DNA of 64,000 bases from Neurospora tetrasperma FGSC 2508 (lineage: Eukaryota > Ascomycota > Sordariomycetes > Sordariales > Sordariaceae), in assembly GCF_000213175.1 (NCBI RefSeq), contig NW_009799100.1, positions 2,448,868-2,512,867 on the forward strand, written 5' to 3'. The notes beneath the pieces were generated by a model. It made no database searches. It saw only the letters and a list, made by a program, of their open reading frames with translations, and had not been told where the DNA came from. The translations under genes and the position numbers were made by a program. Below are positions 54,522 to 64,000 of this stretch, in pieces; the first letter of the stretch is position 1, and each line of letters starts with the position of its first letter.

Positions 54522-56933
54522 GGCTGGAAGGTTACATTTTCGATAGAACTCTGCTAAAAGACATGCTAAAACGAGCCTGACCTATAGACTGACGACTGAA
54601 TTACATTGTTCCTTGCTCGATCGTTTCGAATCTTTCAAGTCCGGGCCCCGTCTGCGATAGGAAGAGAGGGCAGCCGGAGAAGACGCCGAAATGTACATGT
54701 GGAGAGGCAGGAATGGGATTCAGAGAATCTACAGTATGGAAGGCAGAAACCGGTACTGGTACCGTAGAAGGGACTGAGGTGTGGACGAGGGGTTACCTCT
54801 ACCGCTGCGTTTCCAGTTCTTGCTTGGTCTCTGTTCCATCTCTTCTGCATCTTTTCTGTTTCCGTGAACCGTTACGGAAGTGGATTCTAGGTTAACTGTC
54901 GCGGTTGACAGCTGGCCCGGTACCGAAGCATCCGACGACCACGTACACCAAGATTGTACTTCTGTGTTGTCTTTCGAGACACACTTCTGGCTGTTAACCT
55001 TGCAAGGACAAGAACTCATTGGAGAAACCTTTTTCTTTTCTTTTTTCTTCTTTTTGCTACTTTCACGTCGTGAACATACATTATCAGAAACAATCAGCAT
55101 CCGTATTATTTATAATGACTGTGTACCATACACTGCTATTGATGCGCCATACTTAGCTACAGTACCTATGAAGAAGAGGCTATGTACTAGCTACCCATGC
55201 GGGCTCTTCACCGTGGGGGGGGGGGGGGGGTCGCTGATCAACCGTCTGGAAGTCAACACACATGGTTAACTCTCTGGCGTACTTGACTGTAACAAACTCT
55301 GTTAGTGCAGAGGTAGTCCAAGAAGTAGCTTGGTAGGGGAGGCGGAAAGTTCCACCCACACACGCAACAACCGAAGATGGGGTAGGTAGGTAGGTAGGTG
55401 TTAGTGCCCGCCCGTCATTGCTTTTGCACTTCAACTTTTCCTTTTCTTCTGCCAGGGCAGCATCACCCCCAGTCTCGTCGTCGGAAGCAGGACATTTGAA
55501 CCGAACCGATTAAACTACCACTGTCATTTCATTCCTTGCTTTTGCCGTTGCATGGTATGATATCAATTCCATCCCCAGTCTCTTCTCCAGCAACAATCGC
55601 CATCATCTGATGTTATCCTCAACAATCGCTGGATCCTCAACACAGCAAACACCTCCTTTGGGCGCTTTGGGTTTCGACAGATTTGACCTTGAGTAACGGC
55701 CAAATAGAGTTGACTAAGGGCCTCGAACGCGCACCCCCCTTCTCTTCTCCCACCTCCGAACCGAAACGTCGGCCGTTGTCGCCCTGGGAGATTGAGACCG
55801 TCGTCAAGCTCCTACCCGCTAGCCAACCATTCCCTTGCCCAACCATTGCCCACTCACACGATACCTAGCCAGCCCATACCAGACCCATAACAGGCTCTTC
55901 CCTGGACCGGAGCAGTCACCACCTACCCGGTCGGTCATCACCTCCTCACCAGAGCTCACCACCAGTCAAGACCCGCTCTGTGTCTGCACCGAACCGACGA
56001 CATTCCCGTGCAGTGGAACATCACCTCCTCCAAGTCAGAGCGCTGCTGCTGCTGCATTGTGCCGGTCCTGGTAACCGCTGTATACAACGCAACCCATACA
56101 GAGATACAAGACGACGTGACAGCGCCATCTTTGTGTCCTACTCTCCTCTCTGTCACTCTGTCACAATACGGATTTCTTTCCCGGCTAACTTACAACAACA
56201 ACAACAACAGACAACAGACCCAGATGCGTTGAGGTGCTGTCCTGCTTGTCGACTTGTATCCTTTTTGCTTAGTAAAGGTACTGGTGATCTGCTGTCTGTC
56301 CTCCCATCCAGTCAGTCAGTGGTAACTGGTGCTCTGCATACATCATCCCAAAGGAGCTGGACCACCTGCCAAATCAGTTTTCAACCACCCGAACCCTTAT
56401 ACCGCCGTTAGCTTGACGTTACTCAAAATCAGAAAACATTTGCCGTCCTCCAGCCAGCTGTGCGCCATCGCTCTCGCCCAACTCTGTCTCTCCCTCCTCT
56501 CTCTCACTCTCCGTCTCTTCCACGCCTTTCTCCTAGGTCCCAGGTTCCCCGGTCCAGCTCGCCAAAGTCCAGAGCATCTCAATATCTGCCATCGGGCATC
56601 CCTGAGCTCTCTCTCCTCTCCAAGTCTGCTGCTTTTGGTTTGCCTTTGGATCTTTCTTGTTCTTCACGCGGTACACTGCACCAGCAACAGAGGACAAGCA
56701 CCCTGTCTACTATCTTTCTACTATCTTAAAGTACAGACTTCCTGTGCCCCTCCCCTGCTTGGCTCCTTGGACATCTCTCCCAAACTATCTTTTCACAGCC
56801 AAGCGTTGGAGCTGCCTATAATACCCGACTTCCCCCGTTTGCGCATGGCGATATCGTTGTAGTTATCCTACTTACAGAAGCTCAAGCAAGGCCAGCTCGT
56901 TGGAGCGGCCGGCGTTAAGCACCCGCCTACAGC
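54522..56933. other. Intergenic and long leader upstream of the PAS gene
   Basis: 2.4 kb of normal composition. A run of 16 G lies at 55215-55230 and a GGTA microsatellite near 55381-55400. From about 55560 to 56930 the plus strand is C/T- and CA-rich, like a long Neurospora-type 5' leader, and contains several upstream ATGs. No gene is supported. Confidence 0.5.
55215..55230 (+). repeat. Homopolymer run of 16 G
   Basis: Sixteen consecutive G. The window ends with another run of the same length (63985-64000). True length may differ because such runs are read poorly. Confidence 0.8.
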
Positions 56934-58832
56934 ATGGATATCGAGCAGACGTTTATGACTATTCACAGTGGGTTGGACTCAATTGACATCCCCCGTCATC
57001 CTGTCTCGATGCTCGGATGGGAGATTGCGGCGGGCGCACTCCCGATGACGAGCATTTCGGGACTCTGTACAATGTTTGACTGACTCCCAATCTTCCGTTG
57101 CAGACCTGACAGCAAAGGCGAATATCCTTTTCGCGTCCGACTCCATCCTCGACATTCTAGGCTATCATCCAGACGAGGTCAGGGGGAAATCATGCTTTGA
57201 CCACTTCCATCCAGATGACGTGGCACTTGCCCGCCGTGTTCACCAGGAAGGCGTGCTGCTCGATAAGGCAGCTGTTTTGCACTATACCAGAATCGCCTCG
57301 AGAGATGGCAAGTGGATCAATTGCGAATGTTGTTTTACCGTCGTTCACGATGTGCTTGTGGCGAGCACGAGTGTTTACCTAGGTGGCTTGAAAAGTGAGA
57401 GTAAGTGTTTTCTCGGCACCCAGTGATGCCACTACTGTTAACCTTGATGTGTAGGGAGAAAGCTTGATGCGCCGCATATTGAGCGGATCTTCTCATCAGC
57501 ACCTCGAGACCCCAGGTATCACATGCTCGAGCACATGTCGCCCAAGTTCACCATGCCTCCAGCGGGCCGCGAACCTCGTGCAGCGCTCATTCTCAACCGC
57601 TTCACTCGGAACCTCAGCATCATGTTCGCAACTAATGCAGTTGAGTCCATACTTGGCATAAGCCCAGAGGAGATCAAGGATAAGCCCTTCTACGAGTGTA
57701 TTCAGGAAAACTGCTTGCAGGAAGCCATCCAGGTTCTAGAGAGTGCAAAGGCCAACGAATCGATTGCATATCTTCGCTTTTGGTTTCGGGATCCACGCAT
57801 AGGCACAGATGGCCAGGATGATGAGGAAGAGGAGGACGAAGACGAAGACGATAACGACTCAGGTGAAGAGGAAAGTGACGAGGACGATGATGAGGTGGAA
57901 TATTTGGGAAGCAGGGCTAAAGGTTCAAAAGGCAGGGTCGTCAGACGGGACGATGATCAGATGGATATTGACGACAGACCGTCAAGAAGGGAGGGAAGGG
58001 GTGAAGCAAAGGAAACAGACCGCCGACCCTCCAGTTTTGAGTTGGAGGCAGTTGTGTCTTGTACTTCGGACGGGCTTGTCGTGGTGCTCCGGAGAGCACG
58101 GCCACAGGTCCCCGAGCACGTACCTCAACCGGTACCGGTTTTCACTTACGAGAACGGTCTCTTCGCTGCACCATGGGGTCTCCGTCCAATTGAGCCTTCT
58201 GTGCCGCCAGAACTCATACACATATTCAGACCCCCCCTATTACCCCAGCACATGCCGCTCAAAGAAAACGTGAGGGCAGCCGGTGGTCCGCCGATGGACC
58301 AGCTGATGAGGTCCATTCGCGATGTCGCAGTCTTTGCCTGGGCTCTGGTTGGCATCAACGGCAACATTGCGAATTACGCACACGGTTTTCTTCCGAGAGA
58401 TGAGACGCAGCCGCCAGCGGCGGATGGTCGGTATCAACCCGGGCGGGACAGTCGAGCGTCAAATCACCACCTCGCGCATTGTAGGGAATATTACAACCCT
58501 AATAACGGACGGTCTCTCGCGGCGACAGTAAGGGCATCATCCCCACCGGAATATCCCTCAGGGCAACAAGCGCTCCCGAGCGGAAGTGGAAGTGGAAGCG
58601 GGTGTACGTGTCGTGGTGCTGGTGCTGGTTCTTTAACCCAACGTCAACATACACCCGGGATGTTATTTTATGCACCACTGCCACCACAGCAACAACAACA
58701 ACAACAACGCGGATTCGAGTCACGACCGGGGTATCAATCCCAAGCAGGTGGAGTGTTCTGCCGTGGCGCTCTACAGCAGCCAAGCGAGGAACCTGGTTCA
58801 CTTGTACCATCATCTTCAATTTCTCCAATCAT

Positions 58833-58874
<42 letters not shown>

Positions 58875-59130
58875 CTACCATCGTACCCCTCCTCTCCGGC
58901 CTCACCACCATCATTCTCCTTCTCCGATGTTGTCTCCTCGCCGAGGAGCTACCCCTGAATCGGAATATGCTCCTGCTCCCACCCCGGCACCACCCGCGAG
59001 GCACGACCTACCACCAGAGCCTTGGACCGCTGCGTCGGCAGCAACGGCAACGGCAACGGCTAGTACAACAACTCAGACGGCACCGGACGGGAATGAGATG
59101 AGGAGAAATTCGAGGTTTTTGTGGCAATAA
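56934..59130 (+). CDS. PAS-domain protein
   Basis: Three exons: 56934-56967, 57104-57400 and 57455-59130; introns GTGGGT (136 nt) and GTAAGT (54 nt). 668 residues. The first PAS domain (about 10-110) has NILFASDSILDILGYHPDEVRGK and the FDHFHPDDV block. A second (about 150-225 and 304-325) has IMFATNAVESILGISPEEIKDK; its last strands are separated by a ~78-residue insertion rich in Asp and Glu (226-303). The C-terminal half is disordered, with Q7, Q13, His- and Pro-rich tracts. It lacks the GATA finger of WC-1 and the LOV cysteine motif, so no photoreceptor role is claimed. Family knowledge: PAS folds bind ligands or partners in signalling. It is probably a fungal PAS regulator of unknown pathway. 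Confidence 0.85.
58834..58872 (+). repeat. Uninterrupted (CAG)13 coding for Q13
   Basis: Thirteen pure CAG codons in the PAS gene; an upstream CAG(CAA)6 tract lies near 58687-58707. Pure triplets are prone to length change. Confidence 0.95.
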
Positions 59131-60390
59131 ACTTTTGTGAAGCATGTACTGCATGCGGCATGAAGGGGTCGGCTGTTTTGTTCCTTTCTCTGACTTTCCC
59201 CCCTTTGTCGTTTCCACACAACTTCGCAAAGTTTCCATTCAAAAGGTTATGGTTATGGGTGTGAATATCACTTCTCTTTCTTCAGTATTCAAGGACGCAA
59301 AGAGATGAAACCAAAAGCAAAAGGCCAAACAAACCCTTAACAATATCTTAGATGTCTTACTCCCCTCATATTACCTTTTTTTTTTTTTTTACTTTCTACT
59401 TTTTTCTAGTTTCGTATACTTCAAAAGCTAGTTGGTGTTGGTCATGTGAAGGTCATCTACTTCTCGCAACTTATAATCACGGGAATGGGCATGAATGGGA
59501 TGGACAGCAAATGGCCTGGTCAGAGTAGCTGGCTATACTACTATACCTATGGAATCTGATATGAAAAAGTCGGGTTGGCCGATTCAAAGCTCTAATGTAT
59601 CGTATCGTATTGCATCGTATCGCATGTGTTGGCGGGCACCCATGCAGACCATTTCATATGAATGAATGAAAAAGATAATTTAGAAGAGGGAACAATGAAT
59701 AAATCTTAAACTGTCCGTCTCATCTCAAGCGGAGGAAGGATTAAGCATTGCGCTGGAGGGTTGAGTTGTTCCTTCTATGTCCTATCCCAGCTAGACGTGC
59801 GAATGTGCTCACTTGTATTCCAGGTGAATATAAAATTTGGTGTGGTTCGCGGTTTCAAAGGGAAGATCCTAAGGAGGAGGCAGGTGATGATGTCAAGAAA
59901 CAAAGTACCAACCCGAGTTTCTACCTACTTGTACATTGGATGCATCTGTCGTGAAAAGCAACACTGCGCTTGAACTGTTTGTTGTATGTAGGATTTGACC
60001 ACGCTAGGTTTCTTGTTTAACCTACAAGAAAGGGCATGAAGAGCACGTACATACGTAAGAGTTAGATCCCCTCCTATGGTACTTGATGTACACTACTTTG
60101 CTGTTAGTAGGAGGAGCCTCATGAACCCCGGCCTTGTCGATACGACCATACCGGGTTCTTCAAGATATGAATGAAATTGTTGAACTATAAATATACCAGG
60201 CTATATTCATCTGTTTGTGACTTGGTGAATCAAATCGGTACGGTGCCAATCCATATTTGTAAATAATATATGTGTGTGTTTTCGCCTATTTTGCCTCCCT
60301 TTTCCCTTTCACTTTCCGCGTTTCCCCTTCCTTGCCTTCCTTCCCATTCCCCTTGCGCTTTGCCTTCCTTGATCCAACCCAAAGTAGCCT
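59131..60390. other. Intergenic between converging genes
   Basis: 3' flanks of the PAS gene and of PSY2. A run of 14 T is present near 59377-59390. No gene seen. Confidence 0.6.
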
Positions 60391-63300
60391 CTAGTCTTTC
60401 ATTGCGTTTGGATCTTCTTCTTCTTCTTCTTCTCCCACTTCTTGTACCACTGACTTTGAAGTCTCCTTCTCCTCCTCCTTCTCCTCTCTTTCCCCTATCC
60501 TCACATTTTCCTTTCCTAATGCAGTTGTAGCACCCGTTGTTATTGAAGTTTCTTGCGCTTTATCATTCGCGCTAGTCGTTGTTGTACCGGTATCTGCCTC
60601 CGGCTCCGAAGGTTTCCCACCACCACCACCAAGCATGCTTTTGACTTTGGAAGAGATATTGAAAGCAATTTTCTTTGGCGTGCTTAGACTCGTAGTGACG
60701 GCGGTGGTAGCAGCTAGAGGGGAAGCAGGGTTAGGAGATGTGCGATCTGTCGTTGAAGTACCATTGTCCTCGGTGGTGGCACCCTCAGCAGCAGGACCAT
60801 CATCTTCAGAGATGCCCATCTTCTTGCGAATGTCTGCACCGGCGCTCGCGGCACTGGCATTGCTCCCTCGGCGCTTGGACTGCAGTAACTTGTCAAACGC
60901 ATCGTCATCCTCGTCTTCTTCACGGCGCCGCTTCTCAGATATCCTCTCTGGCGGGGTCGCGACAACGGCGGCAGCAGCGGCTGCGGCCGGCCCACCTTTT
61001 GTTGGTGTTACTGGTCGTTCGCCGTTCGACTTTGCGCTGTTGTCTTCATCGTCCTTCTTTGCTTGGGCAGTTGCCTCATCACCCGCCACGCCATCTTCCT
61101 CGTCCGAGCCGTATTCGACCAAGGGCTTCAGCAGAGGAAGAGTAGTGGCGGTGCCGTTGGTACGATGGGAGTCATTCTGAGGTCCTTCATCCTCTTCGTC
61201 CGATACGCCGTTCCAGTATTCCTCTTGAGCCTGATCGACAGTGAGTTGTTCCTCCATCAGACCGGAGGTTGGCCTCGTCGGTCTCCTTTCGCTCTCGGCC
61301 GCGGTTGGTCCCTCATCTTCGTCTTCATCCATAAAATACTCGGGATTGGTTGTGTAGCCTTCCGTCTGGTCGTACCGACTGACCATTTCGCGGAAGGTAT
61401 CCATGTGCGACAACGCCATAATCTTTTCCCGGTAATTTTCCACGAGGTGCTTAATTAGGTCCTTAACATTCTCCTTATTAATGAGGACGAAAAGATCGAG
61501 GCAAGCTGAACAAAGAAGGTTGTCGCGGGTGATGGCTCTTAATAGCACATCGAGAATAGGGCCGAGAATTTGCTTCTCGGCAATGTGCTTCATGTAAAAT
61601 TCGTCGTTCATCAATACCAGTTGCTTGATAAATCGAATGGCCACTAAAAGCAGTTATCATGCAGGTTAGCCTCCTCTGCTCGACAATTTAACCGATGTTC
61701 CCAAATTGCTGTGCCTACCGAGCTGCAGATGCTTTTGCTTGCATGAAAGCAACTGAACGAAGCGCTGTGCCAGACTGTGGGTGATGAGGAAGTACTTGGC
61801 CCTGTGTTGGTGTTGTCGGATGAAGGAACAGAGTATGTCGTTCAGGTAGCCGAAGATGTACTCCTGCATGGGCTGGAACTTCAACTCTGTCTGCCCTTCG
61901 AGATCGAGCAGTGGCTTAAAAAGCCTGGCGGCCGAGTTTTCATAGAAATGCTGTATCAGAAGTTCTTGCTGCGGGTCGATGCTCTGAAGCTGTCTCAATC
62001 GCTGCTGGTTGGGAGGATACTCTCTTGCATCTGGCGGCATGATCGGCGCCACATCGAGCAGGATCCGAAGGGCATCCTGCATTTGCGACTTGACACCGAG
62101 ATCAACCTCAACCAGAAGAAGATCGATGATCACATCAGTGAGAGGCTTCTGACGTTCCTGCAGCTGTCGGTAAATCGTGTGCCGGACCATCTGGGGATCG
62201 TGATCAATCATGGCCACGAGGATGTCAGTAGCATGAACTCGTACAGTGACGTCGTGGTCACACAATCCGAAATTAATGACACGAACAAGACCATGGCCGA
62301 GGAAATTGGTATACAGATTTTGTCTTGCTGGCGGTTGAAGATTCTTGGCGATGGCACAGCAATCGTGGAGGAAAGTAACGGCCTGTTTTTTGCGTAGGTG
62401 TTGCGCAGAGGGGTCGGCGAATATCGAGAAGAGGTCGTTTAGGAACCCACCGTTAGTCTGGATATGGTTGATGATGTCAACCTGGTTGAAGAAGATGAGC
62501 GAGTTGAGGACGGAGAAGGTCGGGTCATCTAGGATTCGGGCCAGAACCACATCCTTGAGATACAGCAAGCGGAAGGTCTGTTGAATCTTGCGCCGGATTG
62601 TATCATCCTCAATCTTGACCACCTCCTTGAAACGGGTCTGGTTGCTCAACCACTGCCGGTGGTTCGCCTTGTGCTTCGGGAAGTCGGGATCGTACTCGAG
62701 GGCACCCACCACACCGAGGACACATTCATCAGATACAGCTTTTTCTATGATTGCAGTGTCGTTTAGGAGGAGCATCGTCTTGGTCATGTTGCAAAGACGA
62801 AATAGGTCGTCGAGGCTCTCGAGATCTTCCGCCATCTCGACTAGGTTGCCTAATGAGGGTATGATGTCGTGCTCCATGATGGACTTGACCAGCATCTCGC
62901 GCCCATTAGCCGTATTGGACATCTGGCGCATGATATTCTCGAGATCAGGTAGGTTCGCCAGATCAGCCGGGGGGAGCGTGAAAGTCGAGTTTGACATATC
63001 CATAGTAAGATCCTCGGAGAGACTGTCGTCGGCGCCGCCCAGGACATTGTGGAAGGTTTGTTGAACGCCGTCAATAAATTTCCTGATATAATGGTTAACG
63101 GGCGCATACATTGTCGAATCGCGGAGATGGGACCAACCATATCATGGCGCAACCCTCGGCTTCCTGGAAGCTCAAGGCCATATCCACGTTGTTCTCGGTC
63201 CATACAATCAGGGTATCTGCAAAGACAGTCAGCAGTGCGATGGTGGGGGTCGACGGTAATGATTCAGGGCAACGCGCCTTGTTGTTTTTGGAAGCCATCG

Positions 63301-63512
63301 TCTTTTACGATCTTGGTCTCGAGTAGAAGCCGGTCGGGGTGGTCTTCGGATTCGACAATAACGCGGGGCTCCTTTGGCTGGTTCTCCTGGACGGGGACGA
63401 ACTGGGCGGTGCAGAAGCCGGTACCGCGATCGAACCAGTCATTGTTACGGAGTTCGTAGACCTTGACGCGCTTCTTGTCCGTTGTGTGATGAGGCACCGG
63501 GTGTGCCATCAT
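60391..63512 (-). CDS. PSY2: PP4 regulatory subunit 3 (Psy2/SMEK)
   Basis: Four exons: 63278-63512, 63138-63216, 61719-63082 and 60391-61643; 976 residues. Introns are 63217-63277 (GC donor, CAG acceptor), 63083-63137 (GTTGGT) and 61644-61718 (GTAGGC). The N-terminal EVH1/PH-like domain begins DKKRVKVYELRNNDWFDRGTG (13-33) and continues KQQDTLIVWTENNVDMALSF. The SMK-1 domain and armadillo-type helices follow (to about 640). The C-terminal ~330 residues are acidic and disordered with a basic KRRREEDED-like segment and end DPNAMKD. Family knowledge: Psy2 targets PP4 phosphatase to gamma-H2AX and Rad53 in recovery from DNA damage. The start is the first ATG in frame; the frame is open for 42 codons upstream without ATG. 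Confidence 0.93.
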
Positions 63513-64000
63513 CAAGGAATCGGCGTCCCCCTCCGGGACGGTCTGATCGTGGTCGAGCAGGTCGTCGGACAGATCGAGATGCTGGTGCTCAAGAGGTAAT
63601 TCGGCCCCGGCGTGACTGATAACCGCAAGTGCCGCCACTTTTTATCGAAGCGATGCGCGCCGGATTCTGCGCGCGATGGGGGAGGGCTGAGGGTCGCACG
63701 GGAGCAATCGCGCTAGATAAGGCCGAGGTCTGATGAAACGGGTTGACAGTGTGGAGAAGTCGAAGTTCTGGACTTTCGGGGGGAAATTGGAAGACGGGCG
63801 TCTGGCGCAAGCGGCGTCGGGGGGGGGTGTGACGTCGCAAAAAAATTGGGATAATATAGACCAATATTAATTTAGAAAATGGATCGTCCCGCCTTTGGGT
63901 TCTGCTGCTCTCACGCCAGGCTGTTACGGGTACGTAGAGGTAGGACTTTCTGATAACCCGACGGGCAGCAAGTCGTCGAGCCTTGGGGGGGGGGGGGGGG
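63513..64000. other. PSY2 upstream region, ending in 16 G
   Basis: Promoter side of PSY2. The minus-strand frame of PSY2 is open from 63638 down to the ATG. Further up are a short G run (near 63818-63826), an AT-rich patch, and sixteen G at 63985-64000, which may mark an assembly end. No other gene seen. Confidence 0.6.

Noticed and set aside
56329-56862. Plus-strand open frame of 177 codons before the PAS gene
   Set aside because: It is a pyrimidine-rich leader read as Leu/Ser/Pro; no family resemblance.
1-64000. CRISPR arrays, operons, bacterial promoters or ribosome binding sites
   Set aside because: The window is eukaryotic with spliced genes; no regularly spaced repeats were found.

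Overview
The window comes from a filamentous ascomycete, most likely a sordariomycete near Neurospora or Sordaria (inference). The genes have short GT-AG introns, intergenic spacers are often 0.5-2.9 kb, the proteins are fungal in type (KapC bZIP, chromodomain Ty3/gypsy), and one 11.6 kb AT-rich island carries the transition-only decay expected of repeat-induced point mutation (RIP). I found 16 protein-coding genes and rebuilt their exons by hand from splice sites and family conservation. Introns, starts and names are therefore predictions.

Layout. 0-13 kb: SLH1 (Ski2-like helicase, cut by the window edge), SEC4 (secretory Rab), NCA2 (mitochondrial), ERG25 (sterol C-4 oxidase) and a pterin carbinolamine dehydratase with a probable mitochondrial presequence. 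13-27.4 kb: a metal-dependent amidohydrolase, the bZIP factor KapC, a large proline-rich protein whose frame stays open past an internal stop, and profilin. 28-35 kb: GOT1, then IES6, DAD4 and ARP5; IES6 and ARP5 encode the partner subunits of one INO80 module, and DAD4 (five exons, first coding exon only the ATG) sits between them. 36-42 kb: an Afg2-like double AAA ATPase with a decayed first ATPase site, and a mitochondrial RRM-like protein preceded by a uORF that overlaps its start codon.

42.9-54.5 kb: a nested transposon relic. A MULE with 100-bp terminal inverted repeats and a perfect 9-bp target duplication holds a RIP-mutated transposase. That transposase is interrupted by a 126-bp palindromic element, and the MULE by a complete 7,344-bp chromodomain Ty3/gypsy retrotransposon with two 438-bp LTRs. 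The LTRs differ by about 65 transitions and one transversion.

54.5-64 kb: a PAS-domain protein with an acidic insertion and a pure CAG tract, then PSY2 (PP4 regulatory subunit 3), which appears to use a GC-AG intron. The window ends in a run of 16 G. Most genes are housekeeping functions (secretion, sterols, mitochondria, chromatin, kinetochore, ribosome assembly, DNA-damage phosphatase) with no operon-like logic; the IES6/ARP5 linkage is the one notable functional pairing.
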